From: Butyrivibrio sp. M55
GTDB taxonomy: Bacteria > Bacillota > Clostridia > Lachnospirales > Lachnospiraceae
DNA length: 64,000 nt
Assembly: GCF_900116865.1 (NCBI RefSeq)
Contig: NZ_FPCD01000007.1
Coordinates: 1-64,000, forward strand
Direction: 5' to 3'
The position numbers were made by a program, and so were the translations under genes. The notes under the pieces are model-generated. The model ran no database searches. It had not been told where the DNA came from and saw only the letters and a program-made list of their open reading frames with translations. Shown here in pieces: positions 44,128 to 53,729 of this stretch; the first letter of the stretch is position 1; each line of letters begins with the position of its first letter.

Positions 44128-44763
44128 TCAGAATCCAAGACTGTCATTTACAAGGATAACGTGGATTCTCTCTGCATGTCTGGAAAAGCGTGTTACGAGG
44201 AACTGGCAACAAATTGTGTCAGGTGATTTGCAGTCCATGCATGAACCAGTTTTGCAGCATGGAGTGTTTAGACCAAAGCGCTGAGCGTTTATAGGTGCTG
44301 CGACATTTCTTGCTCTTTTAAGGGCGCTGTCAACGTCCGGGCATACTTTGTTCATGCCAACGATAAATACAACCTTTTTGGGACCCTGAGCGATCGCAGA
44401 GACACGGTTTGCATTACCGTCGATGTTGACAAGGACGCCGTCTTCCGTAATTGCATTTGCACTTGATAGAAAGACATCTGCGTCGTAGGCTGCAAGCATT
44501 GCTGCGCGTTTGTCTTCATATGCATCTCTGTCGATAAAGTTATAGCTGCCTTCTTTTAAGGCATCTACAAGTCCGATTTCGTGAGCGCTCATTGCGCCGC
44601 CCATAGTTACGCTTGAACCTGTGGGGATCAGAACCATGGCGAGTTTAAGAGCTTCTTCTTTGGAAGATGCAAAATATCCGCTCATATTTCTTGATTCAAG
44701 ACCCTTTATCACTTTCTGTGCAAGCAGGGTATTTCTTTTCGTGATGTTTTCGTTTATTGCCAT
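44128..44763 (-). CDS. LUD-domain protein (lactate utilisation YkgG-like)
   Basis: A 211-aa LUD protein: LIPTGSSVTMGGAMSAHEIGL, DVFLSSANAITEDGVLVNIDG, KVVFIVGMNKV. A Cys-rich end (CCKTGSCMDCKSPDTIC) could bind a cluster. Related to LutC/LldG, but it is alone rather than in a lut operon, so the substrate is uncertain. GGAGG precedes the ATG. Confidence 0.85.
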   Translation of the reverse strand: MAINENITKRNTLLAQKVIKGLESRNMSGYFASSKEEALKLAMVLIPTGSSVTMGGAMSAHEIGLVDALKEGSYNFIDRDAYEDKRAAMLAAYDADVFLSSANAITEDGVLVNIDGNANRVSAIAQGPKKVVFIVGMNKVCPDVDSALKRARNVAAPINAQRFGLNTPCCKTGSCMDCKSPDTICCQFLVTRFSRHAERIHVILVNDSLGF

Positions 44764-44853
44764 AGAAACCTCCTTAGTCGAACGATTAAGAAATCATATA
44801 GGTAATTATATTACAAAGTATTGCGGGATAGGAATATAAATAATCCGAAGTCA

Positions 44854-44862
44854 TGGTATTAT
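44854..44862 (+). promoter_or_regulatory. Extended -10 promoter of the second HAD gene
   Basis: TGGTATTAT, 38 nt before the TTG start. Confidence 0.5.
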
Positions 44863-44900
44863 AGGATAGTGGAAAAAGCAGATAGAGTGAGGATATAGAT

Positions 44901-45554
44901 TTGGATAAAAAAGCAGAAGCAGTGATCTTTGATCTTGACGGTACATTAACTGATACGGAGAAGTATTATCAGATTGCGTGGCCAAAGGCGCTTGCGCATT
45001 TCGGATATACCATGGAAAAAGAGAAGGCACTTGAACTTAGGTCTCTGGGGAGGCCTTTTGCACCTGCGAAATTTAAGGAGTGGTACGGTGAAGACTTTGA
45101 CTATATGAAAGTAAGAGAGTACAGAAAAGGTCTTGTCGAAGAGATGATACGCGAGAGCGGAATACCACTTAAGTCCGGGGCAAAAGAGATACTTACCTGG
45201 CTTCGTGAAAACGGCATACTTACATGCATTGCCACAGCCAACGATTATGAAAGGACTGAGCGTTATCTTAAAAAGATAGGACTATTTGAATACTTTGATA
45301 AGATAATATGTGCAAACATGGTAGAAAAAGGAAAGCCCGCGCCTGATATATATGCATATGCGTGTGAGCAGCTTGGACTTTCACCGGACAGAACATTTGC
45401 GGTTGAAGATTCACCAAACGGCGTGATGAGCGCATACCGCGCAGGTTGCAATGTTATTATGATTCCCGATCTGACGCAGCCGGATGAGGAATTGCAGAAG
45501 GTACTATATAAGAAGATCGATTCTTTGATCAATATAAAAGAACTGTTTAGTTGA
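44901..45554 (+). CDS. HAD-superfamily hydrolase, beta-phosphoglucomutase-like
   Basis: A 217-aa subfamily IA protein: FDLDGTLTDTE (nucleophile Asp), ATANDYERTERYL, Lys motif GKPAPDIYAYA, and VEDSPNGVMSAYRAG. This motif set is shared by phosphosugar phosphatases and beta-phosphoglucomutases; the residue pattern does not settle which. Start TTG 44901 has GTGAGGA seven nt upstream. Confidence 0.85.
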   Translation: MDKKAEAVIFDLDGTLTDTEKYYQIAWPKALAHFGYTMEKEKALELRSLGRPFAPAKFKEWYGEDFDYMKVREYRKGLVEEMIRESGIPLKSGAKEILTWLRENGILTCIATANDYERTERYLKKIGLFEYFDKIICANMVEKGKPAPDIYAYACEQLGLSPDRTFAVEDSPNGVMSAYRAGCNVIMIPDLTQPDEELQKVLYKKIDSLINIKELFS

Positions 45555-45590
45555 GTGGATTCCATTCAACTAAACAGTTCGTATTTTTTA
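45541..45590. terminator. Bidirectional terminator
   Basis: A long near-perfect palindrome (45541-45559 with 45561-45579) starting within the HAD stop region, followed by TATTTTTTA. The minus-strand prs stop lies just beyond. Confidence 0.88.
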
Positions 45591-46805
45591 TCAGATTTTT
45601 TTCTCTGCTTCAAGTGAAGCCTTAAGCTCGCCGCTGTTGTATCTTTCAATAATGCTGTTGATTCTCTCAACAGGATTGAGAAGATCGCTGATAGAAGCGT
45701 CGTGGTTAAGAGTATCGATAAGGTAAGCGATATACTTACTCATATCACAGCTTATGTACCATTCACGAGAGAGAAGCTCAGGTGTCTGATAGATAAGGTT
45801 TGTTGTGAAGACTTTATCTATGATACCGTTCTTGTATGCTTCATCAAATACATCGAGTCCGCCTGTGAAAAGACCAAATGTTGAGAAAGCATAGATTCTT
45901 GCGGCTTTACGCTCTTTAAGAGCCTTGGCAACATCAAGTAAGCTTTCACCTGATGAGATCATATCGTCGACAATGATAACAGATTTGCCTTCAACACTTG
46001 TTCCAAGGAACTCGTGAGAAACGATAGGATTTCTTCCGTTTACAACCTGTGTATAGTCACGACGCTTGTAGAACATTCCCACATCGAGACCGAGCACGCT
46101 TGCAAGATAGATTGCACGGCTCATTCCGCCTTCATCAGGGCTTATTACCATCATGTTGTCTGAATCAATCTTGAGATCCCAGACGTTTCTAAGAAGTGCT
46201 TTGATAAACTGATATGTTGTTCTAACGGTCTCAAAACCGTTAAGAGGAATAGCATTCTGTACTCTCGGATCGTGAGCATCAAATGTAATGATGTTGTCTA
46301 CGCCCATGCTTACAAGTTCCTGAAGGGCAATAGCACAGTCCAAAGATTCTCTTGAATTTCTCTTGTGCTGTCTTGATTCATAGAGGAAAGGCATGATAAC
46401 GGTTATTCTTCTGGCTTTTCCACCGACAGCAGCGATAATTCTCTTAAGATCCTGATAATGATCATCAGGAGACATGTGATTTTCTCTGCCAAACATTGAG
46501 TATGTCTGTGAATAGTTACAAACATCTACAAGAAGAAAGAGGTCATCTCCACGAACGGAAGTTTTAATAACACCTTTTGCTTCACCTGTTCCGAATCTCG
46601 GTACCTCTGCTTCAAGGATATAAGATGGTCTCTCATAACCTGTAAAGGCCAAGCTTCCTTTGTGTTCGTTTTCTCTTTCGGCTCTCCATTTTACGAGATA
46701 GTAATCAACCTTTTCAGCCAAGGTCTTAACACCTTTTAATGGAATGATTCCCAATGATCCAACGGGAATTGTTTCCAGATTACGTTTCTCTTCTTTTTTC
46801 GGCAT
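45591..46805 (-). CDS. prs: Divergent ribose-phosphate pyrophosphokinase
   Basis: A 404-aa enzyme of the PRPP synthetase family (ribose-5-P and ATP to PRPP). Motifs: FLYESRQHKRNSRESLDC in place of the usual RYARQDRK flexible loop, TFDAHDPRVQNAIP, VISPDEGGMSRA, and the PRPP loop VIIVDDMISSGESL. The N-terminal ~45 residues and C-terminal ~60 exceed the usual 315-aa length. The start overlaps the dnaC stop by one base. PRPP feeds upp (this window) and nucleotide synthesis. Confidence 0.85.
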   Translation of the reverse strand: MPKKEEKRNLETIPVGSLGIIPLKGVKTLAEKVDYYLVKWRAERENEHKGSLAFTGYERPSYILEAEVPRFGTGEAKGVIKTSVRGDDLFLLVDVCNYSQTYSMFGRENHMSPDDHYQDLKRIIAAVGGKARRITVIMPFLYESRQHKRNSRESLDCAIALQELVSMGVDNIITFDAHDPRVQNAIPLNGFETVRTTYQFIKALLRNVWDLKIDSDNMMVISPDEGGMSRAIYLASVLGLDVGMFYKRRDYTQVVNGRNPIVSHEFLGTSVEGKSVIIVDDMISSGESLLDVAKALKERKAARIYAFSTFGLFTGGLDVFDEAYKNGIIDKVFTTNLIYQTPELLSREWYISCDMSKYIAYLIDTLNHDASISDLLNPVERINSIIERYNSGELKASLEAEKKI

Positions 46806-47788
46806 TACTGAAAATCCTCACTTTCTTTTATGGCAATCTTTTTGATTTTCCTGATGTCAGGACCGGAGAGCTTTAGCAGCTTATAGTTGCTGGCAACTCT
46901 TGAAAAAATACGGTCCGAATATATAATCTGTACTTCTTCCAAAGACAGATTAGTGTTAATGATTGTTGACTTCTTGCGAAGATCTCGTTCATTTAAGCAT
47001 GAAAAAAGTTCGGAAGACACGAAACTGTTTGTGCGCTCCGTACCAAGATCATCTATTATAAGAAGTTCACAGTTATAGATATCATCATAGATTCCGCGAA
47101 GTTCTTGTTTGTTCTTGTAGTCAAATGAATTTTCTGCCAGAAGTTCAAACAAGCCCGATGAGCTGAAATATATCACTGAGTGACCTTTTTTTAGTAGCTC
47201 ATTGGCAACACAAGTTGACAGGAATGATTTGCCAACACCCACTGTACCATAAATGAAAAGATTTTGGTAGTCAGAGTTAAAAGAGTTTACAAAAAGTTCA
47301 GCGGTCTTTAGCGCACCGCGAAATCTCTGCAGATCGTCGCCCTGATAATATTTTTCATTTACAAGTTTAAAGTTGGCAGTCTTTGCCATCTCTTTGAGAT
47401 TTGATCTGTCATAGAGTTTTTCAATTATCTTTTGCTTGAAACAGTGACACTTTTCATTACCGATATAACCGGTATCTTTGCAATAAGGGCAGGAGTAGCC
47501 CATATCGAGATAGTCATCGGAAAATCCGGATTCGGTAAGAAGTAATTTTTTTTGACGGGCGAGTTCAGCCAGCTGGTGTCTTAACACTGAGCGGTCAAGC
47601 CTTTCGCCTGAAAGAAGTCTTTTTCCGAAATCAACGCTTATGGTGGAGGACTTGTCCTCCAGTTCCCTGTATCCGGGGATGGTTTCGTAGACGGAGCGCT
47701 TTCGCTCCTCAAGTTCCTGTCTGTGAAGAGAGCGCATCTCCTCATAAGTGTGCATTATTTCATCGAATTGCGCGTTGGTCAATGCCAT
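46805..47788 (-). CDS. DnaC/DnaI-type helicase loader ATPase
   Basis: A 327-aa AAA+ protein. An N-terminal helical region and a zinc-type CPYCKDTGYIGNEKCHC motif (about 105-121) precede the ATPase domain, with Walker A YGTVGVGKSF and Walker B LLIIDDLGTERTNSF, and an arginine in DRIFSRV. It loads DnaB onto DNA. ATG 47788 follows GAAAGG; the longer in-frame start at 47812 lies before that site. It is between dnaD and prs on the minus strand. Confidence 0.92.
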   Translation of the reverse strand: MALTNAQFDEIMHTYEEMRSLHRQELEERKRSVYETIPGYRELEDKSSTISVDFGKRLLSGERLDRSVLRHQLAELARQKKLLLTESGFSDDYLDMGYSCPYCKDTGYIGNEKCHCFKQKIIEKLYDRSNLKEMAKTANFKLVNEKYYQGDDLQRFRGALKTAELFVNSFNSDYQNLFIYGTVGVGKSFLSTCVANELLKKGHSVIYFSSSGLFELLAENSFDYKNKQELRGIYDDIYNCELLIIDDLGTERTNSFVSSELFSCLNERDLRKKSTIINTNLSLEEVQIIYSDRIFSRVASNYKLLKLSGPDIRKIKKIAIKESEDFQ

Positions 47789-47836
47789 ATGTTCATACCT
47801 TTCAAAATGCAAATCGCTACACTATTCGTTTCACTT

Positions 47837-47910
47837 ACATACTTATGCCCTGTACGTGTTTCAGGGAAGGCTTGTGCCGCCACCGAACCAAAGTACAGGG
47901 CCGAGTATGT
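47837..47910 (-). promoter_or_regulatory. Structured RNA element between dnaD and dnaC
   Basis: ACATACT (47837-47843) pairs with AGTATGT (47904-47910), and GCCCTGTAC (47847-47855) with GTACAGGGC (47893-47901). The 37-nt apical region is GC-rich with a small GGC-TTGT-GCC hairpin. It sits in the 159-nt gap before dnaC and has no T run, so it is not a terminator. Possibly a regulatory RNA or mobile palindrome. Confidence 0.55.
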
Positions 47911-47947
47911 ATGTACCCGTATCTGATTCCCCAATCAAATATGAGCA

Positions 47948-49039
47948 TCAGTTGTCCAAAAGCTGCTTCTCAAGCTCGGCAAAATTATATGTATTTTGCT
48001 GGAACTGATTAAAGCGGTTCTGGACTCCGCTTGGGCGAATATATGATTCGTCGGAGCGGATTTTGGTATTAATGGATGCCACGGAAGCCTTCGATCTCTT
48101 TTTGCGGAGATCTTCAGTGAAGTCAGCATCAAGTCTGGCAATATCCTCCCTTGAAGAAACATTGTTGGCATGCCAGTTTCGAAGAATTGAGTCACAATAT
48201 TTGAGACGATTCTTCTGTGTCGCCATAACAGTACGGTCGCAGGCTTCCATAATGATATCCATTGAAAAACCCAACTCCCTACGCCACGATTTAATGAAGT
48301 TTCCTTCTTTTTCCGTGGGACTATTTTCCATACCGAGTGCCTTCATGATCTCGATTATCTCGTGATCATGTTTGAAATTCTCCACGCGAGCCTGTTTTGG
48401 CGTTTTGATGCCTTGCTGAGTCCAGTTTATTGCGACTTTTTCCACATACCTGAAATCAGCCTTATGATTATCGACGCAATATTGCATCAGATAGTCCAAA
48501 AGATCATCAGAAAACTTTAGTTCATCCTTTATGTAGAACAGAGTCATAAGCTCTGTCGATGTAAGAGGTCTTTTAAAATACTGTTCTGCAGGAAATACGA
48601 TATTCGCAGCGGAAGATTGTTTAAAAGCACTGAGTTCAGCGGCAGTATAGTTAGGTTTTGCCTTAATAGTGCTTTCCGGTTTTGGAGCCGGAACAGTTCT
48701 CATAACAGACTCGCTCTTGCGTGGAGCAGCCGGTTTCTGAGAAGTAATATCTTCCATATGTATTCCGATAAGTGTATCCGAGTTGTCGTATTCAAGACTG
48801 ATAAGAGCCTTTTTCTCCCAGTACTTGAGAGCGCGGACTACGTCCTTCTCTGTATGGTTGAATTTATCTGCCAACGCAGAAACGCTTGTAGGCAGATTGG
48901 CCTTCATCATGCGCAACAAATAAAGGTAGATCTTTATCTGCGCATCGTTAGCATCCTGCATGTATTCATCTATAAAGATATTTGAAACACTGGTAGAATC
49001 CTCCCCCACCTTAGTACTGATAGTTACTCGCCCCATCAT
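47948..49039 (-). CDS. DnaD-domain primosome protein
   Basis: A 363-aa protein. An N-terminal winged-helix part (~20-100, IYLYLLRMMKANLPTSVSALADKFNHTEKDVVRALKYWEKK split across the fold) precedes two DnaD_2 repeats (~160-230 LTSTELMTLFYIKDELKFSD, YVEKVAINW; ~245-320). It remodels origin DNA and helps load DnaB with DnaC. ATG 49039 is favoured by AGGTG. The upstream extended -10 and DnaA boxes suggest replication-linked control. Confidence 0.88.
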   Translation of the reverse strand: MMGRVTISTKVGEDSTSVSNIFIDEYMQDANDAQIKIYLYLLRMMKANLPTSVSALADKFNHTEKDVVRALKYWEKKALISLEYDNSDTLIGIHMEDITSQKPAAPRKSESVMRTVPAPKPESTIKAKPNYTAAELSAFKQSSAANIVFPAEQYFKRPLTSTELMTLFYIKDELKFSDDLLDYLMQYCVDNHKADFRYVEKVAINWTQQGIKTPKQARVENFKHDHEIIEIMKALGMENSPTEKEGNFIKSWRRELGFSMDIIMEACDRTVMATQKNRLKYCDSILRNWHANNVSSREDIARLDADFTEDLRKKRSKASVASINTKIRSDESYIRPSGVQNRFNQFQQNTYNFAELEKQLLDN

Positions 49040-49078
49040 CTCTCTAATCACCTGCTTTACTTTTTCATCACATGTAGG

Positions 49079-49087
49079 ATTATAGCA
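49079..49087 (-). promoter_or_regulatory. Extended -10 promoter of dnaD-dnaC-prs
   Basis: On the minus strand the motif is TGCTATAAT, giving a start near 49072 and a leader of about 33 nt. Confidence 0.65.
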
Positions 49088-49164
49088 TGGTAGTTTTTAA
49101 TATGATATGGGAAAAGTGACGAAGAGAAGCGGAATTTGAGCGTCTTGCAAAAAGTGGAAATCTT

Positions 49165-49276
49165 TGTGGATAATGTGGATAACGTGGATTATTATTAAAA
49201 AAATCTAAAAAAACAGCCAAACTCTCATAAAGACCGGGAAAATAGGTCTTGTTGAAAAGTCTGACTGTTATCCACG
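49165..49276. promoter_or_regulatory. DnaA-box cluster upstream of dnaD
   Basis: Two perfect boxes, TGTGGATAA at 49165-49173 and 49174-49182, abut a near-box CGTGGATTA at 49183-49191. A fourth, TTATCCACG (opposite orientation), is at 49268-49276. The strict 9-bp tandem arrangement is that of DnaA target sites. Confidence 0.7.
49205..49269 (-). terminator. Terminator of murC
   Basis: Read on the minus strand, an 11-bp outer stem (49259-49269 with 49212-49222, with G-U pairs) encloses an AAGACC/GGTCTT hairpin and is followed by a T run. It overlaps the DnaA-box region. Confidence 0.75.
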
Positions 49277-49326
49277 AAGAATGTATTTTATAAATTGAAT
49301 CAAAAAAGTGGAAAAGTGGAAAAGTA

Positions 49327-50721
49327 TTACTTGCCAAGTAGCTCGTTGCCGATTTTTACTACATCTCCGGCTCCCATGGTTATCAACAAATCTCCTTTAG
49401 TGCAATTTTGCAAAAGAAATTTTTCGACTTCTGAAAAGCCATCCAAAGTAGGAAAATACGTGCAATCATGGCCGAGTTCAACAATCTTGTCACAGAGGGT
49501 ACGTGAGCTGATGCCCAATGTATCTGTCTCTCTTGCAGCATAGATGTCAACAAGTACCACTTTATCGGCAAATGAAAGTGCTTCGGCAAATTCATCAAGA
49601 AGTGCCTTGGTTCTTGTATATGTGTGTGGCTGGAATACGCACCAGATCTTATTGTGTGGATAATTCTGCGCTGCAGTGAGCGTAGCTTTTATCTCTGTGG
49701 GATGGTGGGCGTAGTCATCAATGATGGTAACGCCGTGTATTTCTCCCTTGTGCTCGAAACGGCGGCTTGTACCTCCGAATAATGAAAGAGCTTTTGTTGC
49801 CACATCGGAATCTATTCCGAGAATATTGCTTACCGCGATTGAAGCAAGCGCATTGTACACATTGTGAAGTCCCGGTACCGCGAGCTTAACATCAAGCACT
49901 TTTCCGCCGGGGATATGAGCCTTAAATGAAGGATTTCCGTGCTCATCATATTCTATATCAGAAGGATAGTAGTCAAAATCTTCTTTTGAACCGTATGTTA
50001 TTATTTCACAGCCCAGTCCTTCTGTGATCGCACCAACGTTCTCGATGTCACCGTTTATTACTAGTGTTCCGTCATCGGGAAGAAGATGTGCGAATTTGGT
50101 AAAAGAGTTTCTTATATCATCAAGATCCTTGAAGAAATCAAGGTGATCCGCATCTATATTGGAAATAACACTGATCTTAGGGAAGAAGCTGAGGAAACTG
50201 TTAGTGTACTCACAAGCTTCGGTAACAAAGAAATCAGATTTTCCTACGCGGATATTTCCGCCTATGTCGCTGAATACGCCACCGATTGAAAGTGTGGGGT
50301 CTGTATCTGCTTCAAGAAGAATCTTTGAAAGCATTGAAGTAGTCGTAGTTTTCCCGTGAGTTCCGCTGATCGCGATGGGAATCTTGTACTCCTTCATTAT
50401 CTGACCGAGAAGCTCGGCTCTTGTCAAAATGGGAATATTTGCTGCTTTTGCAGCCATGAACTCCGGATTGTCGGGATGGATGGCAGCTGTATGTACAACA
50501 ACGTCAATGGGGCTCGCATCCGTGATATTCTGAGCACACTGACCGTACATAATGTTAACGCCAAGGTCGGAAAGAGCTTTGGTCATCGGAGATTCTTTTG
50601 AATCTGAACCCGACACTTTGAATCCTTTCTCTATTAATATATGAGCAAGACCGCTCATTGAGATACCGCCTATCCCCATAAAATATACGTGCGATGGCTT
50701 ATTGAAATCAATTGTGTACAT
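49327..50721 (-). CDS. murC: UDP-N-acetylmuramate--L-alanine ligase
   Basis: A 464-aa Mur ligase that adds L-Ala to UDP-MurNAc. VYFMGIGGISMSGLA (12-26) nucleotide fold, P-loop GTHGKTTTTSML (120-131), VTEACEYTNSFLSF, IDADHLDFF, and the C-terminal FQPHTYTRTKALLDEFAEAL with TMGAGDV are all diagnostic. Length is standard. The stop is followed by a 275-nt gap that holds its terminator and the dnaD control region. Confidence 0.97.
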   Translation of the reverse strand: MYTIDFNKPSHVYFMGIGGISMSGLAHILIEKGFKVSGSDSKESPMTKALSDLGVNIMYGQCAQNITDASPIDVVVHTAAIHPDNPEFMAAKAANIPILTRAELLGQIMKEYKIPIAISGTHGKTTTTSMLSKILLEADTDPTLSIGGVFSDIGGNIRVGKSDFFVTEACEYTNSFLSFFPKISVISNIDADHLDFFKDLDDIRNSFTKFAHLLPDDGTLVINGDIENVGAITEGLGCEIITYGSKEDFDYYPSDIEYDEHGNPSFKAHIPGGKVLDVKLAVPGLHNVYNALASIAVSNILGIDSDVATKALSLFGGTSRRFEHKGEIHGVTIIDDYAHHPTEIKATLTAAQNYPHNKIWCVFQPHTYTRTKALLDEFAEALSFADKVVLVDIYAARETDTLGISSRTLCDKIVELGHDCTYFPTLDGFSEVEKFLLQNCTKGDLLITMGAGDVVKIGNELLGK

Positions 50722-50970
50722 AAAAAACCCTCATTTCATAGAATGCGTATTATAACGTAATCTATATTGTAACACGATTTTTTACAAAGTCAAAAACAGA
50801 AACCTGATTGAGTGAAAATATATTCTATATTTAGAGTATTTATGTTTTTTAAATAATATGTTTATGATATACTCATATATAAGAGGTAACATTTTTTTCT
50901 GTAATACAGGACAGTGAGTTTGGTGTATCAAAAACCGGCAGCTATAGCCGGATCCGCAACGAGGTGGAAC

Positions 50971-52239
50971 ATGATAAAAAAAGAGATGATCGCCATGCTG
51001 CTGGCGGGGGGCCAGGGAAGCAGATTAGGAGTGTTGACAGCAAAGATGGCAAAGCCGGCTGTCTCTTTTGGTGGAAAGTATCGAATCATCGATTTTCCGC
51101 TTAGTAACTGTATCAATTCTGGAGTGGACACTGTGGGTGTTCTTACACAGTATCGTCCGCTTAGGCTTAATTCTCACATTGGAATAGGTATACCGTGGGA
51201 TCTTGATCGAAATTTCGGAGGAGTCACGGTTCTTCCTCCTTATGAAAAAAGCTCCAACAGTGAATGGTATACCGGTACTGCCAATGCTATTTACCAAAAC
51301 TTTGAGTATATGGAAAATTACAATCCGGATTATGTTTTGATCCTTTCGGGAGATCATATATATAAGATGGATTATGAGACTATGCTTGACTTTCACAAAT
51401 CAAGCGGAGCGGATGTGACGATCGCGGTTATGCCGGTTCCGATGGAGGAAGCAAGCAGGTTCGGAATAATGATCGCGGATGAAAATAAGAAGATCGTGGA
51501 TTTCGAGGAAAAACCTGAGCATCCAAGGAGCAATCTTGCTTCAATGGGTATTTACATTTTTTCCTGGGAAGCGCTTAAAGATTCTCTTATTAATAATAAA
51601 GATCAGTCGGGACTTGATTTTGGTAAGCATATTATTCCTTATTGCAAGGAACAGGGATTGTCACTATATGCATACGAGTTTGACGGCTATTGGAAAGATG
51701 TGGGAACTCTTACATCGTACTGGCAGGCAAACATGGAGCTTATAGACATTGTTCCCGAGTTCAACCTCTATGAGGAATACTGGAAGATATACACTTCCAG
51801 CGGGGTTCAACCGCCTCAGTATCTGGGACCCGAAAGCGCCGTTGAGAGAAGTATCATCGGCGAAGGCTGTGAGATTTACGGAAAGGTGTACAGCTCAGTT
51901 ATCAGCCCCGGAGTTAAGATTGGGAAAGGTACTGTGGTCAGCAATTCAATAATAATGAATGAGACCGTTATCGGTGAAGGTTGCAATATAGAAAAAGGAA
52001 TTATCGCCGAGAAGGTTACCATAGGAAACAACGTAAGAATCGGAGCTTTTGAGGAAAAAGAAAACGACTCGAAGCCCAATATCTATTGTGAAGGTCTCTG
52101 CACTATCGGAGAGAAGTCGGTTATTCCCGACAATGTGACGATTGGAAAGAATACGGTTATCTCGGGTGTGACTGCTGAAAAGGATTACAGTGACGGTAAA
52201 CTTGACAGCGGCAAGACACTAGATAAGGCAGGTGATTGA
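50971..52239 (+). CDS. glgC: Glucose-1-phosphate adenylyltransferase, catalytic subunit
   Basis: A 422-aa enzyme making ADP-glucose for glycogen. N-terminal [15 protein letters not shown] (nucleotide loop), [61 protein letters not shown] and a C-terminal left-handed beta-helix (~290-400). ATG 50971 follows GAGGTGG; an earlier in-frame start at 50914 would add 19 residues without homology. It overlaps nothing but runs to one nt before glgD. Confidence 0.96.
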   Translation: MIKKEMIAMLLAGGQGSRLGVLTAKMAKPAVSFGGKYRIIDFPLSNCINSGVDTVGVLTQYRPLRLNSHIGIGIPWDLDRNFGGVTVLPPYEKSSNSEWYTGTANAIYQNFEYMENYNPDYVLILSGDHIYKMDYETMLDFHKSSGADVTIAVMPVPMEEASRFGIMIADENKKIVDFEEKPEHPRSNLASMGIYIFSWEALKDSLINNKDQSGLDFGKHIIPYCKEQGLSLYAYEFDGYWKDVGTLTSYWQANMELIDIVPEFNLYEEYWKIYTSSGVQPPQYLGPESAVERSIIGEGCEIYGKVYSSVISPGVKIGKGTVVSNSIIMNETVIGEGCNIEKGIIAEKVTIGNNVRIGAFEEKENDSKPNIYCEGLCTIGEKSVIPDNVTIGKNTVISGVTAEKDYSDGKLDSGKTLDKAGD

Positions 52240-52240
52240 T

Positions 52241-53359
52241 ATGAGGGCGATTGGCATAATTTTAGCGGGCGGCAGCAGTAGCAGGATGCAGGAATTATCC
52301 CAGAAGAGAGCGGTTTGCGCAATGCCTGTGGCAGGTTTTTACAGAAGTATCGATTTTGCCCTGAGCAATATGACAAACTCTCATATTCAGACAGTTGCCG
52401 TATTTACTCAGTATAATGCAGGAAGCCTGAATGCTCACTTGAGTTCATCCAAGTGGTGGGACTTTGGTAGAAAGCAGGGCGGCTTGTATGTATTCACCCC
52501 GGCGGTAAAAGCATCCGGAAACTTGTGGTACAGGGGAACGGCTGATGCGATTGCGCAGAATCTTGATTTCCTCAGAGCGTGCCATGAACCGTATGTGATC
52601 ATTACTTCCGGTGATTGCGTTTACAAGATGGACTACGGAAAACTCCTCGAATACCATATCCAGAAACAGGCCGATATAACGGTTGTGTGCAAGGATATGC
52701 CGGCGAACACGGATACCGAGAGATTCGGAACCGTGAGGATGAATGAAGAGAGCCGGATAGAGGAGTTCGAAGAAAAACCTGTAATTTCGCGGTCGAATAC
52801 GATATCCTGCGGAATATATGTGGTCAGACGAAGGCAACTCATTGAACTTATTGAGAAGGCTGATAAAGAAGGGCGATATGATTTTGTGCGTGACATCCTT
52901 GTCAGATACAAGGATATGAAGCGCATCTACGGATACAAGATAAAAGAGTACTGGAACAACATCGCTTCCGTTGAAGATTACTTCCGGACAAATATGGATT
53001 TCCTGAAAGCGGAGATCAGACAGTATTTCTTTAGAGAATATCCGGGAATCTACACGAAAGTCGTAGACCTTCCACCCGCCAAGTACAACGTCGGAGTAAA
53101 TGTAAAAAACAGCATTATCTCCAGCGGATGCATCATAAACGGAACAATAGAAGATTCTGTAATATTTAAAGGTGCTTTTATAGGAAACAATTGTTACATT
53201 AAGAATGCTATCATCTTAAATGATGTTTACATCGGCGACAATACACATATTGAGAACTGTATCGTTGAAAGTCACGGCACGATTCAGGCGAACTCTTACT
53301 ACAAGGAAGATGACGGCATTAAAATAGTTATTGAAAATAACGAAAGATACATGATCTAA
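52241..53359 (+). CDS. glgD: Glucose-1-phosphate adenylyltransferase, GlgD subunit
   Basis: A 372-aa GlgC homologue. The catalytic loops diverge (GGSSSRMQELSQKRAVCAMP where GlgC has [15 protein letters not shown]), consistent with the family's role as a regulatory partner that activates GlgC. TADAIAQNLDFLR, GDCVYKMDYGKLLEYH, EFEEKP and a beta-helix end are retained. AGGTG lies within the glgC end; the start is two nt after its stop. The glgC-glgD pair is typical of Firmicutes. Confidence 0.94.
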   Translation: MRAIGIILAGGSSSRMQELSQKRAVCAMPVAGFYRSIDFALSNMTNSHIQTVAVFTQYNAGSLNAHLSSSKWWDFGRKQGGLYVFTPAVKASGNLWYRGTADAIAQNLDFLRACHEPYVIITSGDCVYKMDYGKLLEYHIQKQADITVVCKDMPANTDTERFGTVRMNEESRIEEFEEKPVISRSNTISCGIYVVRRRQLIELIEKADKEGRYDFVRDILVRYKDMKRIYGYKIKEYWNNIASVEDYFRTNMDFLKAEIRQYFFREYPGIYTKVVDLPPAKYNVGVNVKNSIISSGCIINGTIEDSVIFKGAFIGNNCYIKNAIILNDVYIGDNTHIENCIVESHGTIQANSYYKEDDGIKIVIENNERYMI

Positions 53360-53411
53360 GTAAACCATTACTGCAGACTTCATGAAATTTATTTGACCAA
53401 GAGGGGGTTAT

Positions 53412-53693
53412 ATGATGAAGATAACAGACGTCAGAGTAAGAAAAGTTACAAAACAAGGAAAAATGCGTGCAATCGTATCGGTTACATTTGAGAATGAATT
53501 TGTTGTTCATGACATCAAGGTAATCGAAGGCGAGAGAGGCTTGTTCATTGCAATGCCCAGCAAGAAGTCTACGGATGGCGAATATCGTGACATCGCACAT
53601 CCAATCAACTCAGATATGAGAAAGGTTCTTCAGGATACAATCCTGGAAGCTTATGATAAAGCAGCCGCAGAAGACAGCGAGGGGGAAGCGTGA
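53412..53693 (+). CDS. spoVG: SpoVG family regulator
   Basis: A 93-aa protein ([63 protein letters not shown]). SpoVG binds DNA or RNA and affects sporulation, capsule and virulence genes in Firmicutes. Either of two adjacent ATGs (53412, 53415) may start it; GAGGGGG precedes both. It has its own terminator. Confidence 0.96.
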   Translation: MMKITDVRVRKVTKQGKMRAIVSVTFENEFVVHDIKVIEGERGLFIAMPSKKSTDGEYRDIAHPINSDMRKVLQDTILEAYDKAAAEDSEGEA

Positions 53694-53729
53694 CATAACG
53701 GCTGAATAGAATATTGAGTAAAAATGAGG

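Noticed and set aside
47723-48012. Overlapping + ORFs across the dnaD-dnaC gap
   Set aside because: Three frames cover the same hairpin region with no ribosome site or protein-like composition; they reflect the palindrome.
49040-49326. Chromosomal origin (oriC)
   Set aside because: DnaA boxes and AT-rich DNA are present, but dnaA, dnaN and rpmH are absent and only four boxes are seen. A control or titration site is more likely.
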